The notes: generated by a model not told the origin, from the letters alone. A stretch of DNA of 5,636 nt from Acidobacteriota bacterium (GCA_003225595.1 QIAR01000314.1:1-5636); one strand, 5' to 3'. Positions 1-5,511 are shown, counted from the stretch's first letter. Made by a program: numbers and translations.

Positions 1-334
1 CCCCTACGCAGTCCCCGGACGTGCAGGAGGAGATCGAGATGTCAAAGAAGCTGCCCAACGACATATAGCCCTCGTGGATGGCGTAACTCGCGTTGTCGCT
101 TGCCGGGCCGGTCGTTCCCCAATTGCCAACCACTTGCGCGGTTTGCGTGTTGTAGGCGGAACAGGCATTGAGCGAGGCGGCGTCGCTGATAATAGTCAAC
201 TCGCGGCTTGACCCACTTGAAGAGCCGTGGCACCTCGTCAAAGTCTTTTCGGCGATCGCGGCCAGGATGACCCGCAATAACGAGCGCCGCGAACACCATC
301 GCAACCGGACTGGCCCGACCAAGTAGAGAGTCAC
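1..334 (-). CDS. Partial hypothetical protein, probably exported (C-terminus beyond left edge)
   Basis: I do not recognise the family. Reading leftward, the frame with codons at 304, 301, 298 and so on stays open to the window edge. It encodes a Ser/Thr/Asn/Gly-rich stretch (for example LTIISDAASLNACSAYN, then QVVGNWGTTGPASDNASY and GSFFDISISSCTSGDC), with strong G/C preference at third positions, as in a real secreted or surface protein. Upstream of that is a basic-hydrophobic piece (SRRSLLRVILAAIAEKT) that could be a short signal segment. The start is unresolved: GTG at 334, TTG at 322 or TTG at 304 are possible, with only a GAGGA at about 336-340 as a weak ribosome site. A second frame starts at the only ATG (299) and gives the hydrophobic MVFAALVIAG before leaving the coding frame, so a one-base frameshift near 272-275 is an alternative. 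Coding nature is fairly sure; start and function are not. Confidence 0.5.
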   Translation of the reverse strand, partial: MTLYLVGPVRLRWCSRRSLLRVILAAIAEKTLTRCHGSSSGSSRELTIISDAASLNACSAYNTQTAQVVGNWGTTGPASDNASYAIHEGYMSLGSFFDISISSCTSGDCVG

Positions 335-644
335 TTCCTCACAAGGGTACGAGTAACCTGCAATCGCCCAGGTGGAGGCCCCCAATCGCGGTCTCGTAAT
401 TCTCGTGGAGTATACTCCTGCTGCAAACAGAACTGTAGGACTGCGCTGGTGCGAATGCGCGGTCATCTTTTGGTTCTGCCGGGGCCCGAGTTATCCGCCG
501 ATTTTTTCGCGGGGGTGCAGCATGCCATTCATCGATCGGACGTTGGACGATGACCGGACCCCATCAACGCCAGGGTTGGCCGCGGCATATTTGGTTGTTC
601 TGGGGGAATTCATTGGCTCAAGAAGGGAGATTCTGGATTAACGT
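335..644. other. Intergenic region between divergent genes
   Basis: This stretch separates the minus-strand partial gene from the plus-strand exported NTF2-fold gene, so it should carry both promoters. I see no convincing -35/-10 pair. Visible structure is limited to a perfect 12-bp palindrome at 407-418 and a 39-codon ORF (ATG 522 to TAA 641) ending three bases before the next gene's ATG. The longer GTG-initiated reading through 372-641 has no recognisable domain and is Cys/Trp/Arg-rich in its first half, which argues against a real protein. Confidence 0.5.
407..418. promoter_or_regulatory. Perfect 12-bp palindrome GGAGTATACTCC, possible operator
   Basis: The sequence reads identically on both strands and contains TATACT, a possible -10 hexamer, in both directions. 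It lies about 75-90 bp upstream of the possible starts of the left minus-strand gene and about 230 bp before the plus-strand gene. No good -35 hexamer sits at the right distance on either strand. An operator role is inference from symmetry and position only. Confidence 0.25.
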
Positions 645-1100
645 ATGAAAATCAGAATTTCGTTTCTTGTCCTTGCATCGCTTGCAGTTTGGGCTTTGGA
701 TTTCGCTGTTGCACAAAATAAGCGCGACACTGTGGCGTCCAAGGTTCTTGCAATCGAGAAGAAATGGAATGACGTTTATAAGCGAGGGGATATCGCAGCC
801 ATGGATTCTCTGCTGGCTGACGATTTCATCATTACCGTTGAGGATGGAAGCACATTTAGCAAACCTGGATACATCGCTCACAACGAAAACTCTACCGTGC
901 GCGTAGAGATTTCAGAAATGTCGGATCTTCAAGTTCGAATGCACGGCAACACAGCTGTGGTCACTGGTGCGTACCACGAAAAGGGCACCGAGAAGGGTAA
1001 ACCTTACGAATACCGTGATCGTTTGACCGACGTTTGGATGAACATCAACGGCAGGTGGCGACTTATCGCATCGCACTACAGTCTTCGCGCCAGCCAGTAA
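645..1100 (+). CDS. Exported DUF4440 / SnoaL-like (NTF2-fold) protein
   Basis: This is a 151-residue protein. Residues 1-23 form a Sec signal peptide: basic MKIR, a hydrophobic core (about 6-18) and an AVA cleavage site before Q24. The mature part is a single NTF2-like domain. A first helix pair covers about 30-60 (AIEKKWNDVYKRGDIAAMDSLL), followed by the strand ADDFIITVEDG, a middle strand pattern around VRMHGNTAVVTGAY (98-110), and the family-typical ending DVWMNINGRWRLIASHYS (129-146). Length matches DUF4440 members, which are small periplasmic proteins or domains whose substrate is usually unknown. No catalytic role can be assigned. ATG 645 is the first start after an in-frame TAA at 639-641. 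A GGGAGA at 625-630 lies 14 bases upstream, longer than ideal, so translation may be partly coupled to the short ORF ending at 641. It appears to be a single-gene unit, convergent with the VWA gene. Confidence 0.85.
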   Translation: MKIRISFLVLASLAVWALDFAVAQNKRDTVASKVLAIEKKWNDVYKRGDIAAMDSLLADDFIITVEDGSTFSKPGYIAHNENSTVRVEISEMSDLQVRMHGNTAVVTGAYHEKGTEKGKPYEYRDRLTDVWMNINGRWRLIASHYSLRASQ

Positions 1101-1122
1101 TGGGATGACACAAGGGAAGCGC

Positions 1123-1168
1123 GTTTGCCCGATGGAGAATAGGGGCGGGACCTTCTCATGGGGCAAGC
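1123..1168 (+). terminator. Imperfect stem-loop after the NTF2-fold gene; weak terminator candidate
   Basis: The left arm at 1123-1139 (GTTTGCCCGATGGAGAA) pairs with the right arm at 1153-1168 (TTCTCATGGGGCAAGC). It forms an 8-bp lower stem with one G-T pair, a G/G mismatch, 3 bp (ATG/CAT), one bulged G and 4 bp (AGAA/TTCT), with a 13-base loop. It starts 22 bases after the upstream stop codon, the usual place for a terminator or 3'-end-protecting hairpin. No T-run follows, so it is not a classic factor-independent terminator. The right arm contains the ATG of the following PIN-like fragment. Confidence 0.35.
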
Positions 1169-1370
1169 TGACGCAAGGCGCGAGACTGAGGAATTACTTG
1201 ATCAGTTCAGAATGCTTTATCCCAACGCGGCGGTGGTGAGAACGGCTCTACGAGGTGCAGCGGCTTACCAGTTCCCCTGGCTTAATACACATTTATGGTG
1301 TATGGGAGTGTCACGCGATGGCCGAACTTACTGACACCAAACGGGCATTTTTACCCTCGTAACGCAATAG
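1143..1370 (+). pseudogene. Decayed C-terminal fragment of a PIN-domain (VapC-like) toxin, tentative
   Basis: An ATG at 1158 opens a 58-codon frame ending at TGA 1332-1334; the same frame is open back to a TAG at 1140. The product contains ADARRETEELLDQF, LYPNAAVVRTALRG and AAYQFPWLNTHLW. This resembles the C-terminal half of PIN-domain ribonucleases, where a helix '(V)(V/L)RTALRG..AYQ' precedes a conserved 'W(F/L)DAH(L/M)W' carrying an acidic metal ligand. Here that position is Asn (NTHLW). The reading then shifts frame: after the TATGG at 1301-1305 another frame gives ECHAMAELTD, and later bases resemble a broken version of the usual ending. The N-terminal half with the first catalytic Asp is absent, and there is no clear ribosome site or partner antitoxin gene. 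I infer a dead toxin remnant. The family match is from memory of the motif and is tentative; a functional 58-residue protein is the alternative. Confidence 0.4.
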
Positions 1371-1479
1371 ACTGCGCTTGTCTCTTACGCATCTCTCGAG
1401 TTTCCATCCACGGGCAAAGGAATCAAGACATACATACCCGCCAAAATCTACAATCATAGCCAGCTTGCCTCGCAAATCC

Positions 1480-2565
1480 CTATCGCGAGGCCATGGTTAC
1501 GTTACCATCCGCTCCCGAGGAGTCGGAACTGAGCCGGGACGCGAGTCTGGCATAGTATCCTTTTCGCGCGCGAATCTCCAGCTTTTCTCCCGTTTTTCGC
1601 GCTCCGATTTTGATTTTACGAAAGCGGCCGTCCGGCGCGAAATCTGCGGGCTTATAGGAAATGGCGTACCTGCTGCGTAACTCGTCGCTTATCTTGGCAA
1701 AAGCTTTGGAGACCTGCTTGGGATTGGCTGGGATCAGCAATCGCCCACCGGTCTGTTCTGCGAGCTTGCGCAGATTTGAGTTACCCAGATCTGCAGCCAG
1801 ATCTCGCTCAAGTAACGACGTTGAGTAGTTCGTGCTGATGGCATAGATGGTGACTTCGGCTTCTTGGGCAGAATCAATGGCACCATCCAAACTGAGCCTG
1901 CCGGCATTATTTTGGCCGTCTGATATGACTACCAATACCCGCGCAACCGCGTCCTGTTCCGGGCGATGCAGCAGTTTCTGGCAACCGGTACGGACTGCGT
2001 CATAGAGTGCGGTTCCCCCTCCCATGGTCAGCCGCTGCACACCTTGGGACAGTAAATCCGGATCCCCCACGAAATCCTGAGTCACCGTGGCATGATTACT
2101 GAATCCTAAGACAAACCCCAAGTCGCCGCCTCGATTGAGCGCCTGGCGAAAAAATGCGCCTGCTGCCGCCTGCTCAAACCGGAAGCGCGAGTTTACAGAA
2201 CTGCTGGTATCAATCACCACACCTACGCGCAAGGGCAGCTCTTGCTCAGTTCGAAAGCCCCGGATGGCTGCGGGCGGCTTGTTGTCGTCCCGAATAGAGA
2301 TATCGTTCTGCGAAAGGTCGCTCACAGGTTTGCCCTTGCGTGCAGCCATAAAGAGCACGTTGACTTCGTTTACCTGCTTCGTCAATAACCATTCGCCAGT
2401 GGACAAAGGAGTGTCCAGCACGGCGTTCGTAGCGCATTGAGCGCAGTTCTGCGCGTAAGCGGGTCGGAGGCTCACCCCTAAAGAGGTCATCAATACAAAC
2501 AGCAACCACAGACATCTGTTGGGATCTACGATTCCCTTCAGCTTACTGATAGGACGCGTTGCCAT
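1480..2565 (-). CDS. Secreted VWA-domain protein (VWFA-related Acidobacterial type)
   Basis: This is a 361-residue protein. The start is set by ATG 2565 with a GGAGGTG ribosome site at 2570-2576; a frame open to 2688 has no comparable site. Residues 1-38 are a Sec signal peptide (basic start, core CLWLLFVLMTSLGVSL, AYA cleavage before Q39). The mature N-terminus has a C41-x2-C44 pair. Residues about 67-112 match the family's N-terminal beta module (VNEVNVLFMAARKGKPVSDL, then NDISIRDDNKPP). The VWA domain covers about 110-290, with a full metal-ion adhesion site: DTSSS 119-123, GGGT 182-185 and the SDG of VISDGQNN at 215-217. The C-terminal part has LRSRYAISYKP (about 296-306) and RARKGYYA (332-339), both typical of the Acidobacterial VWA family (TIGR03436). 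These proteins are presumed extracytoplasmic adhesion or scaffold factors; partners are unknown. Two TATCC-N4-GGATA-like boxes lie about 180-220 bp upstream. Confidence 0.93.
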   Translation of the reverse strand: MATRPISKLKGIVDPNRCLWLLFVLMTSLGVSLRPAYAQNCAQCATNAVLDTPLSTGEWLLTKQVNEVNVLFMAARKGKPVSDLSQNDISIRDDNKPPAAIRGFRTEQELPLRVGVVIDTSSSVNSRFRFEQAAAGAFFRQALNRGGDLGFVLGFSNHATVTQDFVGDPDLLSQGVQRLTMGGGTALYDAVRTGCQKLLHRPEQDAVARVLVVISDGQNNAGRLSLDGAIDSAQEAEVTIYAISTNYSTSLLERDLAADLGNSNLRKLAEQTGGRLLIPANPKQVSKAFAKISDELRSRYAISYKPADFAPDGRFRKIKIGARKTGEKLEIRARKGYYARLASRLSSDSSGADGNVTMASR

Positions 2566-2569
2566 GGCC

Positions 2570-2576
2570 CACCTCC
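2570..2576 (-). promoter_or_regulatory. Ribosome binding site deciding the VWA gene start
   Basis: On the minus strand this reads GGAGGTG, four bases before ATG 2565 (six from the GGAGG core). It favours the 361-residue product over the longer 402-codon reading frame. The shorter choice also puts a clean signal peptide at the N-terminus. Confidence 0.85.
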
Positions 2577-2747
2577 ATGAATGCCCCGACTCCAGGTCAT
2601 ACCAAAAGAGAAGCACTCGTGATGCCATTACCCAAAAACCGTAGCAATGGGGCGTCATCGCTGGTAAGCTGCAGAAATGAGAGCCCACTGAGCTTTCATC
2701 GAAAACCCTGAAGAAACAAAATGGGTGTGCACGCTTTCGCCTGCGGA

Positions 2748-2782
2748 GTATCCATTCGGATACACGCTATCCATTCAGATAC
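2748..2782. promoter_or_regulatory. Tandem 16-bp inverted-repeat boxes, candidate operator pair
   Basis: Box 1 at 2748-2763 is GTATCCATTCGGATAC, a perfect inverted repeat with 6-bp arms and a 4-base spacer. Box 2 at 2767-2782 is CTATCCATTCAGATAC, the same element with one change in the central arm and a changed outer base. Centres are 19 bp apart. They lie 183-217 bp upstream of the VWA start codon. A third copy occurs at 3391-3406. Symmetry, spacing and recurrence are what a dimeric helix-turn-helix protein site looks like. The cognate regulator is not identified. Confidence 0.55.
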
Positions 2783-2918
2783 AGATGCCTTGGGCAACCG
2801 AAGAATGGAGAATAATGACATGCACCGCCGCTCGAAGGAGAATGCTTCACGGAGCAATCAGTTCTGGTAGCCAACTGCGTGGCTTGTGAGTGTTGCCTTT
2901 GAAGTGCAGGGAAGCCGT

Positions 2919-3218
2919 CTAACCAGTGACGAGGCTCTGCAGCCAACGCTGCCAAGTTTTCCGAGCCCGGCGAGATGCAATGGCGACAGGTTCATCCCCG
3001 CTCGAACATAGGATATGAATCGGAAACTGACCGGCAGAATTGGTCATAAATGGTCTGCCGTCATTGACAGGCTCGCCACACAACTCGCAATGTTCCATTG
3101 ACATCGTTTGCTCCGCGGCTGTGCTGGTCTCCGTAATTGGGATCGTCCAATAATGGGTAGGACCCAGGAGAGTACGCCATTCGAAGCCGCTGCTCTGAGG
3201 ACTCGCAGCCGTTGCCAT
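2919..3218 (-). CDS. Small protein with CxxC...HxxC putative zinc knuckle
   Basis: I do not recognise the family. The 99-residue product starts at ATG 3218, set by an excellent GGGAGGT at 3225-3231, six bases upstream. The frame is open further up to 3335, but that extension has no ribosome site. Residues 1-40 are a variable, probably loosely structured segment (MATAASPQSSGFEWRTLL). Residues 42-71 carry MEHCELCGEPVND and FPIHILCSSGDEP, giving C44-x2-C47-x20-H68-x2-C71, the spacing of a treble-clef or half-LIM-like zinc site. The tail is basic and aromatic (ASRRARKTWQRWLQ), compatible with nucleic-acid or protein contact. There is no signal peptide, so it is probably cytoplasmic. It lies upstream of the VWA gene on the same strand, 353 bases away, and is divergent from the sigma-54 activator with the third 16-bp box between them. 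An internal ATG at 3104 with GGAG upstream could give a 61-residue form. Zinc binding is inference. Confidence 0.7.
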   Translation of the reverse strand: MATAASPQSSGFEWRTLLGPTHYWTIPITETSTAAEQTMSMEHCELCGEPVNDGRPFMTNSAGQFPIHILCSSGDEPVAIASRRARKTWQRWLQSLVTG

Positions 3219-3224
3219 AACCAA

Positions 3225-3231
3225 ACCTCCC
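3225..3231 (-). promoter_or_regulatory. Ribosome binding site deciding the zinc-knuckle gene start
   Basis: The minus strand reads GGGAGGT six bases before ATG 3218. It is nearly the same as the VWA gene's site and supports the 99-residue form over the 138-codon frame. Confidence 0.75.
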
Positions 3232-3390
3232 AAATTCACACGCAGAGCATAAAGAGCATGCACATCACCAAGCGGCGAAGAAGCATCTCGTTCACCGTGG
3301 TTCGCGGTAAGACTCTGAAAATGGGGAGGAAACATGTAAATCCCCGCTTTTGAAGCCAGGGCGCATACTCGGAGGTTCGGAGCAAGACGG

Positions 3391-3406
3391 CTATCCGATC
3401 GGATAC
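3391..3406. promoter_or_regulatory. Third 16-bp box, with a perfect 14-bp palindromic core
   Basis: CTATCCGATCGGATAC contains the perfect palindrome TATCCGATCGGATA at 3392-3405. It shares the (C/G)TATCC and GATAC ends and spacer length with the two boxes at 2748-2782. It lies 107 bp before the TTG start of the sigma-54 activator, 26 bases before that gene's candidate -35, and about 170 bp upstream of the divergent zinc-knuckle gene. It could therefore act on either or both. Confidence 0.55.
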
Positions 3407-3432
3407 GGCGGGCTCCAACCGCAGCACAGTTC

Positions 3433-3460
3433 TTGAATTTTTGTTGTAAAACAATAAGAT
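3433..3460 (+). promoter_or_regulatory. Candidate sigma-70-type promoter of the sigma-54 activator gene
   Basis: TTGAAT at 3433-3438 and TAAGAT at 3455-3460 are separated by 16 bases and match the consensus hexamers at four of six positions each. The stretch is notably A/T-rich compared with its surroundings. Transcription would start near 3467, giving a leader of roughly 45 bases. This is a motif call only. Confidence 0.4.
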
Positions 3461-3513
3461 CAGCGTGGCCCGTACTAACTTACCGGTAGCAGCGCACAGG
3501 CTTTGGAGTCTTT

Positions 3514-5097
3514 TTGAACAGCAGTGCATCCAGTGCCGACCGGATCCGGTTCGATGCGACGATGGTGCCAGCAAGTATGGTCCACCTTCGTCGGGAAGAG
3601 GCACTTTACCTTCAGCCAGACAAACTGGCTTCGGTGCTAGAATCGCCGGCCCGCATGGCGCGCGATGTGCAGGGGCTTTTGAAGGTTGTTAGCGCCATTA
3701 ACGCGATCCGAGGCCTAATTGGGCTGGAGCGCCCGCTGTTTGAACTGATCCTGGATGTCATTCCCGCCGAACGCGGCGCCATTGTGGTGATCGAAGATAC
3801 CGGGGGTTTGCTCCCGCCGGTCCTTGCTTGGGACAAGCGTCGACCGTCGGGGTGCTTTCCGATATGTAAGCAGATGAGTGACCGGGTACTCCGCGAAAAC
3901 GTTGCGCTGCTCAGCAACGATATCCAACAGCAAACTGGCGCGGCCCCGCGGTCAGCGGTGGTGGCTCCGCTCATTGTCTTTGATCGCGCGCTCGGCTTCA
4001 TCTATCTTGACGCTAAGAGCAAAGACATGAGCTTCGACGCCGGCCACCTGCACATGTTAGTGATCATTGCCTCGATCGCCGCAACTGTGCTGGAAAACGC
4101 GCGCCACCTATTAGCGCTCGAAAGAGAAAACCAGCGGCTGCGGGACGAGGTCAATGTCCAGCATGCGATGGTTGGCGAAAGCCCGCGAATGAGCGAGGTC
4201 TACCAATTCATTGCCAAGGTTGCGCGCAGTGACTCCACGATCCTCCTTCTCGGCGAAAGCGGAACCGGAAAGGAGTTAGTCGCGCGGGCCATTCATCAGA
4301 ACAGCCCTCGCAGTCAACAGCCCTTCGTAGCTATCAATTGCGCAGCCATAACCGAGACCCTCCTTGAGAGCGAACTCTTCGGCTATGAGAAAGGTGCATT
4401 CACCGGCGCAACCGCGCAGACCCGGGGCAAACTGGAGATGGCGGAGGGTGGCAGTGTGTTTCTCGACGAGATTGGAGAGTTGGCCGCACCTCTTCAGGCC
4501 AAGCTGCTGCGTGTTCTTCAAGAGCATGAGTTCACGCGAGTGGGCGGGACACGCGTTATCAAAGTCGATGTTCGTGTGATTGCCGCCACTAATCGCAACC
4601 TGGAGGAAGCTGCACGCCAAGGGCTTTTCCGCCGAGATTTATATTACCGGCTCAATGTCGTTTCCAAGTGCATGCCGCCGCTGCGTGAGCGTCGAAAAGA
4701 CATTCCTCTGCTGGCAAACTATTTTGTTCAGAAATACAGTGCCAAGTTCAGCAGGCGAATCATGGGTATTTCCGAGAAGGCTGAGGCCTGTTTGATGAAC
4801 TATGACTGGCCTGGAAACGTGCGTGAGCTCCAGAATGCGGTCGAGCACGCCATTGTGCTAGGCTCGACCGACATGGTGTTAGCCGAGGATCTGCCGGAAT
4901 CGGTGCTGGAAGCTCCGCCTTCCGCGAGCGCTCCCACGAGTGAGTTCCATGCGGCAGTGAGAGAAGCGAAAACGCAGCTCATTCGCGGGGCGCTTGCGCA
5001 TGCGAAAGGTAACCATACCAATGCTGCCAAACGCCTCGGTTTAAATCGGAATTACTTGCACCGCCTGATTCGCAATCTCGACTTGCACCACGTCTGA
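3514..5097 (+). CDS. Sigma-54-dependent transcriptional activator (GAF - AAA+ - Fis HTH)
   Basis: This is a 527-residue bacterial enhancer-binding protein. It hydrolyses ATP to remodel sigma-54 RNA polymerase at -24/-12 promoters. The start is TTG 3514 with GGAG at 3505-3508; an in-frame TAG at 3487 bars anything longer. ATG 3562 is the alternative but lacks a ribosome site. Residues about 55-195 form a GAF sensor (LFELILDVIPAERGAIVVIE ... GFIYLDAK), followed by a short coiled linker (197-215). The AAA+ domain at about 216-440 is complete: Walker A GESGTGKE 247-254, sigma-54 contact loop GAFTGA 294-299, Walker B VFLDE 315-319, sensor I ATNRN 358-362, arginine-finger segment FRRDLYYRLNV 372-382 and sensor II WPGNVREL 432-439. 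A Fis-type helix-turn-helix closes the protein (about 485-522, NAAKRLGLNRNYLHRLI). Relatives with the same linker (here LRREEALYLQPDKL, 25-38) usually carry an N-terminal FHA domain, which is missing. There is no receiver domain, so control is probably by a GAF ligand. Target genes are unknown. Confidence 0.95.
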   Translation: MNSSASSADRIRFDATMVPASMVHLRREEALYLQPDKLASVLESPARMARDVQGLLKVVSAINAIRGLIGLERPLFELILDVIPAERGAIVVIEDTGGLLPPVLAWDKRRPSGCFPICKQMSDRVLRENVALLSNDIQQQTGAAPRSAVVAPLIVFDRALGFIYLDAKSKDMSFDAGHLHMLVIIASIAATVLENARHLLALERENQRLRDEVNVQHAMVGESPRMSEVYQFIAKVARSDSTILLLGESGTGKELVARAIHQNSPRSQQPFVAINCAAITETLLESELFGYEKGAFTGATAQTRGKLEMAEGGSVFLDEIGELAAPLQAKLLRVLQEHEFTRVGGTRVIKVDVRVIAATNRNLEEAARQGLFRRDLYYRLNVVSKCMPPLRERRKDIPLLANYFVQKYSAKFSRRIMGISEKAEACLMNYDWPGNVRELQNAVEHAIVLGSTDMVLAEDLPESVLEAPPSASAPTSEFHAAVREAKTQLIRGALAHAKGNHTNAAKRLGLNRNYLHRLIRNLDLHHV

Positions 5098-5437
5098 AAA
5101 TGATCGGGATGACTCGATAGGGCCGTCTTCGCTGAAACTGATGGCGCTGTGCTCAACGGCAACCGGCACCGCCCCAAGCCCTAATTTGGACAAGGATGCT
5201 CTTAACTAAAAAGATGTTTTTGCCGCTTCCAGCAGTTTTTAGTAAATCATACGCGCGCCGAGGTTCCGACAAAAGCCACCCGAACGTGCAACAGTTCTCA
5301 TTTCGCAAAGGCTGAGATGGGGGCGCGAAAAGAATTGCTCGCGAAGGCAAGAGGGATGAACCAGGTTTAATTGAGGCTCTCCATCCGGACCTCCTGCATC
5401 TAACTTCCCGACTCGTTGTGTGGGGGGAGAAGCACTT
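5098..5437. other. Non-coding stretch downstream of the activator gene
   Basis: I find no convincing gene in this 340-base stretch. The two minus-strand frames across 5153-5350 and 5239-5448 lack ribosome sites, domain features and coding-like base bias. The notable structure is an AT-rich inverted repeat at 5202-5246. No canonical GC-rich hairpin with a T-run follows the activator's stop codon. Confidence 0.5.
5202..5246. repeat. AT-rich inverted repeat downstream of the activator gene
   Basis: The left arm TTAACTAAAAA (5202-5212) pairs with TTTTTAGTAAA (5236-5246) with one mismatch; the inner 8 bp (ACTAAAAA / TTTTTAGT) are perfect. The 23-base loop has a second T-run (TGTTTTTG). It lies about 105 bases after the activator's stop. 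It might serve as a weak bidirectional transcription stop, but it lacks a GC-rich stem. Confidence 0.35.
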
Positions 5438-5506
5438 ATGGTGAACATACGCTGGGCTGGATCCGGGTTTTTCTGCGCGCTATTCCTACTATTGAGAATT
5501 GCATAA
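5438..5506 (+). CDS. Short hydrophobic ORF; possible membrane peptide or severed signal peptide
   Basis: ATG 5438 follows a good ribosome site (GGGGGGAGA, 5422-5430) at seven bases. The 22-residue product MVNIRWAGSGFFCALFLLLRIA ends at TAA 5504-5506. It has a basic N-terminus and a hydrophobic core (FFCALFLLL), like the start of an exported protein. Its good start signals, followed by an early stop and an abrupt base-composition change a few bases later, suggest that a larger gene was interrupted or truncated here. A genuine tiny membrane protein is also possible. Function is unknown. Confidence 0.25.
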   Translation: MVNIRWAGSGFFCALFLLLRIA

Positions 5507-5511
5507 TATAG

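Larger units (their letters stand above)
2566..2918. other. Intergenic region upstream of the VWA gene
   Basis: This 353-base stretch lies between the VWA start and the stop of the small zinc-knuckle gene, both on the minus strand. It holds the VWA ribosome site and the tandem 16-bp boxes at 2748-2782. Between 2784 and 2918 I see no gene: the minus-strand frame across 2767-2955 overlaps the end of the neighbouring gene and has no domain-like features, and the plus-strand ORF near 2804 has only about 21 codons. No clear -35/-10 pair for the VWA gene could be picked. Confidence 0.5.

Noticed and set aside
618..881. Minus-strand 87-codon ORF
   Set aside because: It is antisense to the well-supported DUF4440 gene, with no ribosome site or domain.
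1285..1303. ATACAC/GTGTAT 6-bp hairpin as a terminator
   Set aside because: The stem is short and A/T-rich, has no T-run, and lies within the PIN-like remnant.
1378..1680. Plus-strand 100-codon ORF overlapping the 3' end of the VWA gene
   Set aside because: It is antisense to a well-supported VWA C-terminus for most of its length and its product is low-complexity Ser/Arg-rich with no domain.
1692..1714. Sigma-54-like TGGCAA-N5-TTGG inside the VWA gene
   Set aside because: It ends in GG rather than the required GC at -12 and lies within coding sequence on the opposite strand, with no gene to drive.
2566..2688. 41-codon N-terminal extension of the VWA gene
   Set aside because: A GGAGGTG site directly before ATG 2565 and a clean signal peptide from there make the shorter form far more likely.
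3323..3345. GGGGA...TCCCC inverted repeat around ACATGT in the divergent intergenic region
   Set aside because: The outer arms and the inner palindrome have different centres, and 5-bp arms are easily found by chance.
3108..3353. Plus-strand ORF upstream of the activator whose end (FTVVRGKTLKMGRK) vaguely resembles the first strands of an FHA domain
   Set aside because: It stops at once, the following sequence has no SRxH or NGT motif in any frame, and its first half is antisense to the zinc-knuckle gene.
3539..3550. Perfect palindrome ACCGGATCCGGT just after the activator's start codon
   Set aside because: It lies in coding sequence and is GC-rich, where short palindromes are common; it does not match the TATCC box spacing.
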